From: an uncultured Prevotellaceae bacterium
GTDB lineage: Bacteria > Bacteroidota > Bacteroidia > Bacteroidales > Muribaculaceae
NCBI GenBank assembly: GCA_937904375.1
Contig: CALDIG010000228.1
Location: forward strand, 1 to 28,095
Direction: 5' to 3'
Length of the DNA stretch: 28,095 nt
Shown here: positions 1 through 8,605 of the stretch, piece after piece
Layout: every line of letters begins with the position of its first letter
How positions within the stretch are numbered: position 1 is the first letter of the stretch
Translations under genes and position numbers: made by a program
Notes under the pieces: model-generated
Told to the model about the DNA's origin: nothing
Database searches by the model: none
What the model saw: only the letters and a program-made list of their open reading frames with translations

Positions 1-71
1 AAAGCCATCCGAATAACAATATCTTCAAAAAATGCCACTTTTTAAAGTGGACTCAGTAATTTAAAACACTT

Positions 72-1193
72 ATGGAAAAAAAATTCTACACAGCAAATGG
101 CACGCAAGTCCTTGGACCGTTATCACTAAACGAGCTGATGGCTATGCGAATCACACCCGACACTCTACTCTTCACTCACGAAACGGGAGAATGGAAGAAT
201 GCAAGCTCTTTTCCCGAAGTAGCAGCCAGAATGGGACTCTCACAAAACATCCAACAGGCGCCACTGCATCAACAAAGGATTCCGCAACTGCCACCTCATC
301 CACAGCAACAGAACTTCCCGCAACCGCCACCTCATCCACAGCAACAGGCACCGGCAGTTCAGCAGTATCCTATGCCTAATCCAGTGGCTCAGCAGAAAAC
401 GACTCAGGCAGTCCAGCAGCAACCAATGCCTGCTCCAGTTACTCAGCAGAAAACAACTCAGGCAGTCCAGCAGCAACCAATGCCTGCTCCAGTTACTCAG
501 CAGAAAACGACTAAAGTGTCTCAGCTGCCTCATCAACCAAAAGTAGTCAACTTATATCAGATATATGATGAAGAGACCGACGAGACAAAAGGTCCTTTCC
601 TTGTCTCAGAACTCTTGGCTAACGGACTTACTGTAAACTCACAAGTACTATGCGAGGGAATGGACCAATGGAAAAAAGCATATCTGGTTGAAGAATTGCA
701 ACCTCTGTTCCCAAAGGAAGAGTTAGACAAGAAACGCCATCGCATGTTCGCTCATCCTTTCTCCTATAAAGGTCGCATCACCCGCACCGAATATTGGATT
801 TCAACAGCCATCGCATTACTATTTCTTTCCATTGTCTTGGCACTTCTCGCTTTTGCAGATAACGCATTACTATTAATACCAATAATCATGGTACAAATAC
901 TGGTTCTATGGTTTTGGACTGCTCAAGGTTCAAAACGATGCCATGATTTTAGTGAGAACGGATATGCACAGTTCTCGTTTTTATTTTGCTTAACCTATTA
1001 TTATGGTAAAGACATATTTGTTGAGGATGGAGTGCCTTTCGACAACGAATATGGTCCCGACCCAAAAGAGTATAAACGGCATTTGATAACCGAAGAGCAA
1101 AGCGAAAAACGCGATAAGCTTATCAGAATTATTTATTATGTTTGTATAACCATACTTTTGGCACTAACTCTCTCATTACGTTTTTTGGCATGA
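72..1193 (+). CDS. Two GYF_2 (DUF4339) domains plus DUF805 membrane domain, hypothetical protein
   Basis: 373 residues. Residues about 3-53 and 160-212 each look like a GYF_2/DUF4339 domain, a small fold with a conserved G-P-[FL]-S/V-x-x-E-L and a later W-K; the visible motifs are LGPLSLNEL and KGPFLVSEL. Between them (about 62-152) lies a low-complexity Pro/Gln linker with an 18-residue repeat. Residues about 222-345 match DUF805, a poorly understood membrane domain: FSYKGRITRTEYW, two hydrophobic helices near 243-283, then the typical G-S-K-R-C-H-D. A final hydrophobic helix spans about 350-372. GYF_2 domains are thought to bind peptides; the function here is unknown. The protein is probably an inner-membrane protein with a cytoplasmic N-terminus. 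It has the same direction as the next gene but is 225 bases from it, so an operon is not evident. Confidence 0.85.
   Translation: MEKKFYTANGTQVLGPLSLNELMAMRITPDTLLFTHETGEWKNASSFPEVAARMGLSQNIQQAPLHQQRIPQLPPHPQQQNFPQPPPHPQQQAPAVQQYPMPNPVAQQKTTQAVQQQPMPAPVTQQKTTQAVQQQPMPAPVTQQKTTKVSQLPHQPKVVNLYQIYDEETDETKGPFLVSELLANGLTVNSQVLCEGMDQWKKAYLVEELQPLFPKEELDKKRHRMFAHPFSYKGRITRTEYWISTAIALLFLSIVLALLAFADNALLLIPIIMVQILVLWFWTAQGSKRCHDFSENGYAQFSFLFCLTYYYGKDIFVEDGVPFDNEYGPDPKEYKRHLITEEQSEKRDKLIRIIYYVCITILLALTLSLRFLA
390..512 (+). repeat. 54-base in-frame tandem repeat in the Pro/Gln linker
   Basis: Two nearly identical 54-base units (390-443 and 444-497, one mismatch seen) followed by the first 15 bases of a third. 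Each unit encodes 18 residues beginning QQKTTQAVQQQ and ending PAPVT. A diverged earlier unit (AVQQYPMPNPVA) precedes them. Because 54 is a multiple of three, gain or loss of a unit would only lengthen or shorten the linker between the two GYF_2 domains. Confidence 0.9.
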
Positions 1194-1418
1194 CTCCTGG
1201 ACATGTGATATTTCCCTTGTCATTTTCTAAATCTTGAGAGAAACACTTGCATACCTCAAGAAATTTGACGAAATTTGCAAATAAGTTGTGTATAGTGATG
1301 TTTTTGGTTGTTTTGAAACCCAATGCTAAATTGCTGAAATCAACGTTATATACATCTTTTTCAACAACTTATTAATAAATTAATTCCGCCATAGGGAAAT
1401 ATTAATTCCAAACAACGT

Positions 1419-4400
1419 ATGAAGAAATTTTTATCTCTCGTAATGTTGGCTCTGCTCTCCATTGGAGCATGGGCAAGTGAGATTACTATCAACATGAACA
1501 ATGTTGACCTCTCTTGGACTGCAGTTGGCGACGACCAGCAGACTACATCGCAAGGCATCACCATCTATTATGCCAAAGGTGGCTCTAGCACACCGACATC
1601 TCAGGGTTTGACTGCCAACCACATCCGTTTCTACAAGAACTCAACTGTGACTATTTCGGCAGCAAGCGCAATCACCAAGATTGTCTTCACAGCTGTCTCG
1701 GGCTATGACGCATCAAACTTCACTCCCGATGTAGGCACCAACACTGCAGGCACATGGACAGGAAGTGCCACTGAAATCACCTTCACAATGGCAGCACAGG
1801 TGCGCGTGTCGAAGATGGTTGTTACCCTTGATGACGGAATCGTTGCCACGCCTTACTTCTCTCCTGACGAAGGGACCTTTTATGGTCCAACCGACGTTAC
1901 CATCTATGGTCAGGAAGGTGCTACCATTTATTACACCCTCAATGGCACTAACCCATCTACCTCTAGTTCCATTTACAGCAATCCATTCACTGTATCGGAG
2001 ACTACTACCGTTAAGGCTATCGCCACACTCAATGGCAACAGCAGTGCCGTAGCAACCGCTACTTACACAATCGAATCGGCACCGACTGTTGCCAACATCG
2101 CTGCTTTTTCAGCCCTAGAGGACAACACAATAGCAGCCTTTAGCAATCCCGTTGTTGTAACATACGCAAATGGTAAGTGGACCTTTGTTAAGGATGAGAC
2201 TGGTTTCCTCTGCATCTTTGGCAGTGAGATTAGCGGCAAATACAAACAGGGCGATGTTATCCCCGCTGGCTTTGGTGGTGTTAAGACTATTTACAACAAC
2301 GGTGTTGAGATGAAGTCTCCTCTCTTCGGTTTTTTGGATACTGACGAGACCGAGAATGTAGAGGCCGACGAGGTTACCGTAGCCAACTTCGGCAACTGCG
2401 CAATGTGGCAGTATGTTGTTATCAGGAACGCATCCATTACTTACAACAATGGACGTTATCTGGGCATCCGTGTTGACAACAGCACCGACTCTGTTGTCGC
2501 TTACAACCAGTTCAACCTCACTCTTCCCGACCTTGATGCCACATACGACATATATGGTATCGTTACCAGCTACAACGGCAACATCCAGATGTACCCCATC
2601 GAGTTTGTGGACACCAACCCAATTATCGTTAGCAGCATTGCTGAGCTTCTCGCTCTCGAAAGTGGTAAAAACGCAACCATAACAGGAGCCGTTACCGCTA
2701 TCTACCATAGCGGCAAACAACTCTACATCAAGGACGAGACTGCTTATATGCAAGTTTATGGAACATTAAGCAACATCTATAACAACGGCGACCAGCTCAT
2801 AGGCATCACAGGTAACTGGGTGACCCACAATGGCATGACTGAGATTATCCCTATTGCTTCCAGCTTTGGTGACGCAACTCCTGGCACTCCAGTAGAGCCT
2901 GAGGTTCTCCCCATCGAGGAGATTGACCAGAGCATGATTCACCACTATCTTCACATCGAAAATTGCTCAATCGACAGCATTGAGGGCAGCAACGGCCGCA
3001 ACTTCACTCTCGCCGACGAGACTGGCGACATCGTTATGCGCTTGAGCTTCAACGAAATCACTATTGGCGATGACTTCGACTATGATGCCACCTACAACGT
3101 AAAGGGTTTCCTCGCTTACTACAAGAGCTCAAACGGCTCGGTTGAGCAGCTCCAGTTCTGTCCTAATCATATTGATAAACTATTACCTTATGACTTTAAG
3201 GTTGATGGACTGTGCTATAAGATTAATGATGATAGATCCACCGTTAGTGTGACCCACGAGTCTGCGAAAATTTATACAAATCCACCAACTCCCACATACC
3301 AAGATATTAGTGGCGAAATTGTTATTCCTGAAATTGTCACCTATAACGGTATAAGCTATCCTGTAACATGTATAGACAACTCTACATTCTACCGTTGCAG
3401 TAACATAACCTCAGTGCTTATTCCAACTTCAGTCACTTCAATCGGAGGCTCTGCTTTCTCCTATTGCAATGGCTTGACTTCAGTTACTATCCCTAACTCG
3501 ATAAAATCAATTGCCAGTTCCTCCTTCAATAATTGCAATCTCCTAACCGCTATCACTCTTACTGGTCAAGGAGCATGGAATTTGGACAATTATAATTACT
3601 CTGGATTACGTAATATAATTAACCAATTCACTACTGTAAATATTGCTTGTGAGATTTCCTCACTTGGTGACTTTGGTTTTAATCCTAATGAGGTAAACTG
3701 CTATGCAGTAAATCCCCCGGCATGCACATCAGGAACATTTGTAAATTATGATGGACAACTGCATGTGCCACCAGTTTCCACTGCAGCCTATTTTACTGCT
3801 AACTATTGGCAGAATTTCGTTAACATGAGCAATGATCTCAGCTATGTGACATTAGATAAGGCGGTTGCGAACATTGTCCAATGGGAGACAGCAACATTAA
3901 CTGCCACTGTTTTGCCTGAAGAGTGCGATGTGATTTGGAGCTCAAGCGACACAGATGTTGCCACAGTTGATGACAATGGTAAGGTTACGGCTATTTCTGA
4001 AGGTGAATGCGATGTTTTTGCCACAATTGCATCAACTAATGGATTGGCTTACGCTAAATGCCATGTTTTTGTCTCCTATCCCGATTTACAATTGTCGTTG
4101 AGTAATGAGAATTTAGAAATGAATTTGACAGAAGAAAGATTTCTCACAGTAACAATCATCCCCGATAACACTGGTCTCACACCTACATGGACATCGAGCG
4201 ATGAGAGTATCGCAATTGTGGAAAATGGTTTGGTGACGGCTGTAGGCGAGGGCGAATGCGATATTATAGTATCATTGCTTGACAAAACCGCGACATGCCA
4301 TGTCACAGTGAGTGGCAATGTAACTATCTCTCTCAATGTTGAATATGCCATTATAGGTTCAAATCAAATCTTAAAGGTTTATCCATCCTGCTATCCTGAC

Positions 4401-4838
4401 GTTCCTGTTGAATTAGTTGTTACTTCTAGTGACCAGAATGTGGCTATAGCACGTATCGTGAACCGAAGCAACGCAAATGTTCTTGAAACACTCGAAGAAG
4501 ATATGCCACTCTACTATGTTGAAAAAATGGCAGAGCAAGTTAGCAGCAAGTCTCCAACACTTGTAGGAGAAAAAGCGATAATGATAGTTGGCGTGCAGAA
4601 TGGCACTGCAACTATAACCGTGACCACTACCAATGACAAGTCAGAGCCAGTAAATCTCAATCTTCGCGTGGTAGATGTTAACGGCGACCGTACCATCACC
4701 ACCACCGATGTCACTTGTCTTTACAACTATCTGCTTAACGGTGACGAAACATACATCGCCACAAGCGACGTGGATGGAGATGGCTACATCACTACCACCG
4801 ACATCACTGTCATCTATAACCTCCTCTTAGGGAACTGA
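1419..4838 (+). CDS. Large modular secreted protein: CHB_HEX, OB-like, BspA LRR, Big_2 and dockerin-like domains
   Basis: 1139 residues with a signal peptide (MKKFLSLVMLALLSIGAWAS). Modules read in order: an N-terminal beta-rich region (21-140); a chitobiase/hexosaminidase C-terminal-type domain (about 144-218, with ATIYYTLNGTNPS and TTTVKAIA); two or three OB-fold-like repeats (about 222-397, 404-480, 495-590, each with a [VI]KDE or LADE motif); BspA-type leucine-rich repeats (about 640-715, with LTSVTIPNSIKSI); two Big_2 immunoglobulin-like domains (about 808-885 and 890-965, with SSDTDVATVDDNGKVTA); a further beta domain; and a C-terminal dockerin-like pair of calcium loops (1085-1139, DVNGDRTITTTDVT and DVDGDGYITTTDIT). 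No catalytic domain is recognised. It is likely cell-surface or exported and may bind polymers or host ligands. Codon use shifts near base 3165, suggesting fused modules. Confidence 0.85.
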   Translation: MKKFLSLVMLALLSIGAWASEITINMNNVDLSWTAVGDDQQTTSQGITIYYAKGGSSTPTSQGLTANHIRFYKNSTVTISAASAITKIVFTAVSGYDASNFTPDVGTNTAGTWTGSATEITFTMAAQVRVSKMVVTLDDGIVATPYFSPDEGTFYGPTDVTIYGQEGATIYYTLNGTNPSTSSSIYSNPFTVSETTTVKAIATLNGNSSAVATATYTIESAPTVANIAAFSALEDNTIAAFSNPVVVTYANGKWTFVKDETGFLCIFGSEISGKYKQGDVIPAGFGGVKTIYNNGVEMKSPLFGFLDTDETENVEADEVTVANFGNCAMWQYVVIRNASITYNNGRYLGIRVDNSTDSVVAYNQFNLTLPDLDATYDIYGIVTSYNGNIQMYPIEFVDTNPIIVSSIAELLALESGKNATITGAVTAIYHSGKQLYIKDETAYMQVYGTLSNIYNNGDQLIGITGNWVTHNGMTEIIPIASSFGDATPGTPVEPEVLPIEEIDQSMIHHYLHIENCSIDSIEGSNGRNFTLADETGDIVMRLSFNEITIGDDFDYDATYNVKGFLAYYKSSNGSVEQLQFCPNHIDKLLPYDFKVDGLCYKINDDRSTVSVTHESAKIYTNPPTPTYQDISGEIVIPEIVTYNGISYPVTCIDNSTFYRCSNITSVLIPTSVTSIGGSAFSYCNGLTSVTIPNSIKSIASSSFNNCNLLTAITLTGQGAWNLDNYNYSGLRNIINQFTTVNIACEISSLGDFGFNPNEVNCYAVNPPACTSGTFVNYDGQLHVPPVSTAAYFTANYWQNFVNMSNDLSYVTLDKAVANIVQWETATLTATVLPEECDVIWSSSDTDVATVDDNGKVTAISEGECDVFATIASTNGLAYAKCHVFVSYPDLQLSLSNENLEMNLTEERFLTVTIIPDNTGLTPTWTSSDESIAIVENGLVTAVGEGECDIIVSLLDKTATCHVTVSGNVTISLNVEYAIIGSNQILKVYPSCYPDVPVELVVTSSDQNVAIARIVNRSNANVLETLEEDMPLYYVEKMAEQVSSKSPTLVGEKAIMIVGVQNGTATITVTTTNDKSEPVNLNLRVVDVNGDRTITTTDVTCLYNYLLNGDETYIATSDVDGDGYITTTDITVIYNLLLGN

Positions 4839-5071
4839 TCAATGAGAACACTTTAACAACAACAATCAAATATTTGTTTAATCATGAAACAATTATTCTT
4901 TTTTTTTTAACATTAAGGACAATTGACACTGGTCATCAAATCTAACGCAGAAAAATTGTCAGTAATAAACAGTAGTATATAATGCAAACATATCTTGTTC
5001 TTAATTGTATTCCCAAAACAACAAAAATGTGAACCCACCTTCAAAATGTCTCACGCATAGATTATGATTTG
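4839..5071. other. AT-rich gap between convergent genes, with a 10-T run
   Basis: The gap lies between the end of the secreted-protein gene and the end of the LuxR-type gene. A start-like ATG at 4884 reads M-K-Q-L-F-F-F-F then stops at 4908-4910, because of a run of ten T (4899-4908). It resembles the beginning of a signal peptide that has been cut off. A 7-base inverted repeat (GACAATT 4918-4924, AATTGTC 4954-4960) is present but weak. I see no convincing gene or terminator. Confidence 0.4.
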
Positions 5072-5611
5072 TTATACTATACCATTCATCATGGCGTAGA
5101 AGGTAAGTCCTGAGATGCTTTTAATGCCGAGTTTGGCTGTTATGTTTTTGCGGTGGGATAGCACTGTGTTGATGCTGATGTTGAGTTCTTGAGCTATTTC
5201 TTTGTTGATTTTTCCTGCGGCTATGAGTTTGAGCACGTCAATCTCGCGTTGCGAGAGTGTGCTTGCGGTGCGCTTCTCATCTTCGTGGTCGCCTGCGAGC
5301 AGCGCGCTGATTGCGTTAATGATGTCACTCTCGTTGTCGCTGACGCACAGAGTCATGAAATCGTCGTTGGAATTATGGTCGTGGCTGAGCACCACAGTTT
5401 TTGCCTTGCGAGGGAGAAAAAAGCCGAGGTTGGCGACGAGGGTAGTGGCATCAACAAAGAACAGGTGTGGCTCTTTGTGGCTTGCGAAGGACTTAATATA
5501 TTTCTCGTTAGCAATGTAAGTACTGATTCCGAATGCCACCTCAAATATGCTCCTCAGTCCAATGGCAGAGAGCGTGTTGTGTGTTAATATGATGACTTTT
5601 AAGTTGCTCAT
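5072..5611 (-). CDS. LuxR-type HTH transcriptional regulator with atypical receiver-like N-terminus
   Basis: 179 residues from ATG at 5611-5609. The same frame is open 90 codons further upstream, but that part lies inside the preceding gene and reads as low-quality sequence; the ATG chosen forms an ATGA overlap with the stop of the upstream gene, typical of translational coupling. Residues about 117-175 are a LuxR/GerE helix-turn-helix (LSQREIDVLKLIAAGKINKEIAQELNIS, with NTVLSHRKNITAKLGI). The N-terminal 105 residues have a receiver-like pattern (start VIILTHN, FFVDA with D54), but the usual acidic pair after the first strand is missing, so phosphorylation is doubtful. It probably acts as a DNA-binding regulator whose input comes from the coupled hemerythrin-like protein; target genes are unknown. 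Confidence 0.85.
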   Translation of the reverse strand: MSNLKVIILTHNTLSAIGLRSIFEVAFGISTYIANEKYIKSFASHKEPHLFFVDATTLVANLGFFLPRKAKTVVLSHDHNSNDDFMTLCVSDNESDIINAISALLAGDHEDEKRTASTLSQREIDVLKLIAAGKINKEIAQELNISINTVLSHRKNITAKLGIKSISGLTFYAMMNGIV

Positions 5612-6297
5612 TGCTTGTTGTCGAGGGCTTGTGAGATGGGCAAGAGGATGCGGTTGCGGATGCGGTTGTTCTGCTTGATATCCTTCTTGAGCGAGAAGAT
5701 GGCTGTGATGACGGCATACCCCAAGTTGTGGTCGTAGTCGCCCTTGAGATGCACGATGAGCATGTTGATGAGGTCGTCGATTTTCTCCTCTATTGGGTCG
5801 TTGGAGTCCTCGATATCCTTTACAGGACTTGGCATCTTGCCTATTGATTTCATTTCGTTCATCGCGATGGTGGGGAACCACTTGTTGCGGTCGTCCTCAA
5901 AGCGTTGCAGCAACTCGGTCTTCACCTCGTCAAAGAACTGGCGCATCAGCACCAAGTTGCTGTTCTGCGCAGGAGTCTTGCTAATGAGGAAGGCGAAATG
6001 CCGTTCAATGTTGGGTATCACGTTCCGCTCGTAATACTCGTTGGTCTTGGCAAGATAGTCGATGATTTTTGACGCGCTGAAAGCGAGCAGAGCGGTCTGC
6101 GGGAAATAGTTTTCGTTGATGTAGGTGTTGAGAATAGTGGTGAAGAATTGCACATCTATATCATGCTCGTGGCATGTGTCACCGATGCGTGAGTCGCCCA
6201 CCCCAAGCGAGATGCCGAACCTATCGAGGACAGTGATGGTTGATGGCTCTTGCAAGATGACGTCGCAAAGTCTAGTATCTTGATTTATTAAAGTCAT
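5608..6297 (-). CDS. Hemerythrin-like (DUF542/RIC-type) protein with iron-ligand histidines replaced
   Basis: 229 residues. The N-terminus (about 8-60: CDVILQEPSTITVLDRFGI, then GDTCHEHDIDVQFF) resembles the DUF542/ScdA-N domain of iron-sulfur repair proteins, and the rest resembles the four-helix hemerythrin fold found in Bacteroidales proteins encoded beside LuxR-type regulators. In that family, as I remember it, the helices carry H in S-H-x-Y-[FY], K-H-x-x-x-E, K-H-D and S-H-x-x-[VI]-E-D. Here the aligned positions read T-N-E-Y-Y (N86), Q-R-F-E-D-D (R132), S-N-D-P (N166) and Q-N-N-R-I-R-N (N210), so all four histidines appear lost. It would therefore not bind a di-iron centre in the usual way. 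It starts 17 bases after the cyclo-ligase gene and overlaps the regulator by 4 bases. Confidence 0.7.
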   Translation of the reverse strand: MTLINQDTRLCDVILQEPSTITVLDRFGISLGVGDSRIGDTCHEHDIDVQFFTTILNTYINENYFPQTALLAFSASKIIDYLAKTNEYYERNVIPNIERHFAFLISKTPAQNSNLVLMRQFFDEVKTELLQRFEDDRNKWFPTIAMNEMKSIGKMPSPVKDIEDSNDPIEEKIDDLINMLIVHLKGDYDHNLGYAVITAIFSLKKDIKQNNRIRNRILLPISQALDNKQ

Positions 6298-6314
6298 GGT
6301 TTTGTGTTTAGAGT

Positions 6315-6857
6315 TTAGGGTAATGATTTAAATGATTTGGTCACAATAAATTGTGCTGGCAAGTCATGGCGCTCTGTGGGGATGTGGTCAACGAGCTGAC
6401 AATCGAAGCACACGGCGATTGTCACAGCATGAGTCTGAGCAAGGAAACGGTCGTAGAATCCCTTGCCACGTCCCAAGCGGTTGCCACTGCGGTCGAATGC
6501 CACTCCTGGAACGATAATCAAGTCAAGCACCTGAGGTTTCACGGTGTCATTGCCTTCGGGCTCCATGATGTCGTAGCTGCCTTTGTGCAGCATGCCCGGC
6601 TCATACTTGATGATGTCGAGGTCATCGCCATTGACGCGTGGCAGATAGATGTTCTTGTGCTTTGACCATCGTTCTATGGTAGCGTGAGTTGGAATTTCGT
6701 CGGGCAGCGATGCAAAAAGCATGATGTGCTTGCTGCTCTTGAAGATTTCGCTTTTCTCGATATCGCTGAATACACAGCGAGCCTCGTCGTTCTTTTCCTC
6801 AAGGGTGAGTTGGACAACTTGGGCTTTGACGGTTTTCCTTAATTCTTTCTTGGTCAT
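6315..6857 (-). CDS. 5-formyltetrahydrofolate cyclo-ligase
   Basis: 180 residues from ATG at 6857-6855 (MTKKELRK). An in-frame ATG 12 codons upstream (6893) is possible but gives an extension not expected for the family. The enzyme converts 5-formyl-THF to 5,10-methenyl-THF using ATP, returning a storage folate to one-carbon metabolism in the cytoplasm. The family signature is clear: basic N-terminal helix KKELRK, the LPDEIPT region near 51-57, and the nucleotide-binding motif GNRLGRGKGFYDRFL at about 125-139. Length is typical. It follows the S41 peptidase gene by 72 bases and precedes the hemerythrin-like gene by 17. Its stop codon (6315-6317) lies within a short 7-base repeat (GTTTAGA GTTTAGG on the + strand). 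Confidence 0.92.
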   Translation of the reverse strand: MTKKELRKTVKAQVVQLTLEEKNDEARCVFSDIEKSEIFKSSKHIMLFASLPDEIPTHATIERWSKHKNIYLPRVNGDDLDIIKYEPGMLHKGSYDIMEPEGNDTVKPQVLDLIIVPGVAFDRSGNRLGRGKGFYDRFLAQTHAVTIAVCFDCQLVDHIPTERHDLPAQFIVTKSFKSLP

Positions 6858-6929
6858 TGAGATTATACTTATATGGGTCGAGTAATCTAGCAATCGAACA
6901 GTCGAGAGAATGTTTTTTCAATTAAATTA

Positions 6930-8558
6930 TCAGATGTTTTTAATCGGGAAAGCGGCCTGATGCTTGTTGAGGGCTTTGATTGCGGCGTCGATGGTGGTGT
7001 CGATGCGATTTAATATGGGATAGAAAGCACTCTGTCCTAAGATGTCGCGGGCTATGAAAGCTTTAACGAGAGTGGTGATGATGTCTTGCGATTGATGTAT
7101 CTCTTGCCATCGAGCGGGAACACCCTTGTTGGCTGCAAATCTCACGAAGTCGTTGATGATTTGGTCGCTAGCAGGCAGAACCCTTAGGAGTTCTTTGTAA
7201 TCCTTCATCTTCTTCAGCGATGCTCGGTGAGTAGTGACGTATCCCAGGGCATATTCCTGAATGAGACCTTTGTTGACTACTTCACGATAGTATTGCGACA
7301 CTCCCATTGTGTCGGCTGGCACAAAGATGTCGGGTATTATGCCACCGCCACCATACACTTTTCGGCCTGTGGTGGTATTGAAAATCTTTGACTTGTCGAT
7401 CTTAATGCTGTCTTTGCTATAAAGTTCGCCATTGCTGTAACGGTCGAGAATGTCTTTTTGGTAAGCTCCTTCGCCATTCTCGTATGGCTTTTGAATACAT
7501 CTTCCCGAGGGGGTATAGTATCTTGCTATGGTGAGTCGCAGGGCACTCTTGTCCGAGAGTTCGATTTGTCTCTGCACAAGACCCTTGCCGAAGGAACGCC
7601 GTCCTAGAACAATTCCTCGGTCGTTATCTTGAATTGCACCGGCAAGGATCTCGCTGGCGCTTGCCGAGAACTCGTCGATGAGAATGACAAGTTCTTCTTC
7701 CTGAAAGTGGCCGCTTCCGTCGCTATAGGCGGCAGCGTCGTCGCGGCGGTAACGTCCTTTTGTGCTCACGATGAGACGGTTCTTGGGCAAGAACTCGTTG
7801 GCCATCAATATTGCCACTTCAAGGTAGCCGCCGCCATTCTCCCTGAGGTCAACCATAAACCTCTTGGCTCCTTGATTTTTCAGGGAGTTTAGGGCTTTGA
7901 TAAATTCTTCGTAAGTGTTTCTGCCAAATTGAGTAACCTTAATATAACCTGTGGTTTTGTCATACATATAGAACGCATCTACCGAATTGATGGGTATGTC
8001 GCCTCGTGTGATGGTGAACGAGAGAGGCTCTTGGGCTCCTTCGCGCACAATGCCTACTTTCACTTTCGAGCCCTTTGCACCGCGGAGCTTGTCCTTTACT
8101 TTGTTAGCATCTATTATACTGCCGGTGGATGGCTCTCCATCAATTGTGACGATGCGGTCTCCGGCGATAAGTCCTGCACGGTCAGAGGGGCCTCCGGGAA
8201 TTACTTCGATGACAACGATGGTATCGTTCGACAGCTGGAACTGCACTCCAATTCCTGAGAATTTACCGTCAAGCTCTTCTTGTGCTGCTATGAGGTCTTT
8301 GGCCGAGAGATAAGAACTGTGAGGGTCGAGTTTGGAAAGTAAAGCCGGGATGGCATTCTCCACAAGCTCGTCGGAATTGATGTCCTCATCTACATACTGC
8401 TCGTCAATAATATTGAGGACTTCGTTGAGTTTGCGGTCTTTGTTAGGATTGATGCCTTTGAAGGGGTTGGGCATAAAGAACCCCACAAAAATTCCCACTA
8501 TCACCGACATGGCGATTGCCAGTGGCATCCAGGCACTATAATCACGTTTCTTATTCAT
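6930..8558 (-). CDS. S41-family C-terminal processing peptidase (CtpA/Prc type)
   Basis: 542 residues. An N-terminal membrane segment (about 10-29, WMPLAIAMSVIVGIFVGFFM) anchors it facing the periplasm. A PDZ domain spans about 95-185 (FSGIGVQFQL, VIPGGPSDRAGLIAGDRIVTIDG) and binds substrate C-termini. The peptidase core follows: VDLRENGGGYLEVA near 237-249, the catalytic serine in the SASASEI stretch (298-304) and the catalytic lysine K325 in RRSFGKGLVQ. These proteases trim or degrade envelope proteins from the C-terminus. The C-terminal 120 residues are helical and lineage-specific. It sits 47 bases downstream of the dCMP deaminase gene; this pairing, with the cyclo-ligase, is a recurrent arrangement in Bacteroidales. 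Confidence 0.93.
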   Translation of the reverse strand: MNKKRDYSAWMPLAIAMSVIVGIFVGFFMPNPFKGINPNKDRKLNEVLNIIDEQYVDEDINSDELVENAIPALLSKLDPHSSYLSAKDLIAAQEELDGKFSGIGVQFQLSNDTIVVIEVIPGGPSDRAGLIAGDRIVTIDGEPSTGSIIDANKVKDKLRGAKGSKVKVGIVREGAQEPLSFTITRGDIPINSVDAFYMYDKTTGYIKVTQFGRNTYEEFIKALNSLKNQGAKRFMVDLRENGGGYLEVAILMANEFLPKNRLIVSTKGRYRRDDAAAYSDGSGHFQEEELVILIDEFSASASEILAGAIQDNDRGIVLGRRSFGKGLVQRQIELSDKSALRLTIARYYTPSGRCIQKPYENGEGAYQKDILDRYSNGELYSKDSIKIDKSKIFNTTTGRKVYGGGGIIPDIFVPADTMGVSQYYREVVNKGLIQEYALGYVTTHRASLKKMKDYKELLRVLPASDQIINDFVRFAANKGVPARWQEIHQSQDIITTLVKAFIARDILGQSAFYPILNRIDTTIDAAIKALNKHQAAFPIKNI

Positions 8559-8605
8559 TATTTGTCAAAAAGTTGAGAGCGCAATATGATGAGATAGGAT
8601 ATTTG

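Noticed and set aside
35..50. Hairpin CCACTT-TTTA-AAGTGG before the first gene as a terminator
   Set aside because: Six-base stem and no T run on either side; the upstream gene is outside the window, so it cannot be judged.
5612..5881. 90-codon N-terminal extension of the LuxR-type gene
   Set aside because: It lies wholly within the hemerythrin-like gene in another frame, has biased Arg/His/Gln composition, and the inner ATG forms a clean ATGA overlap with the upstream stop.
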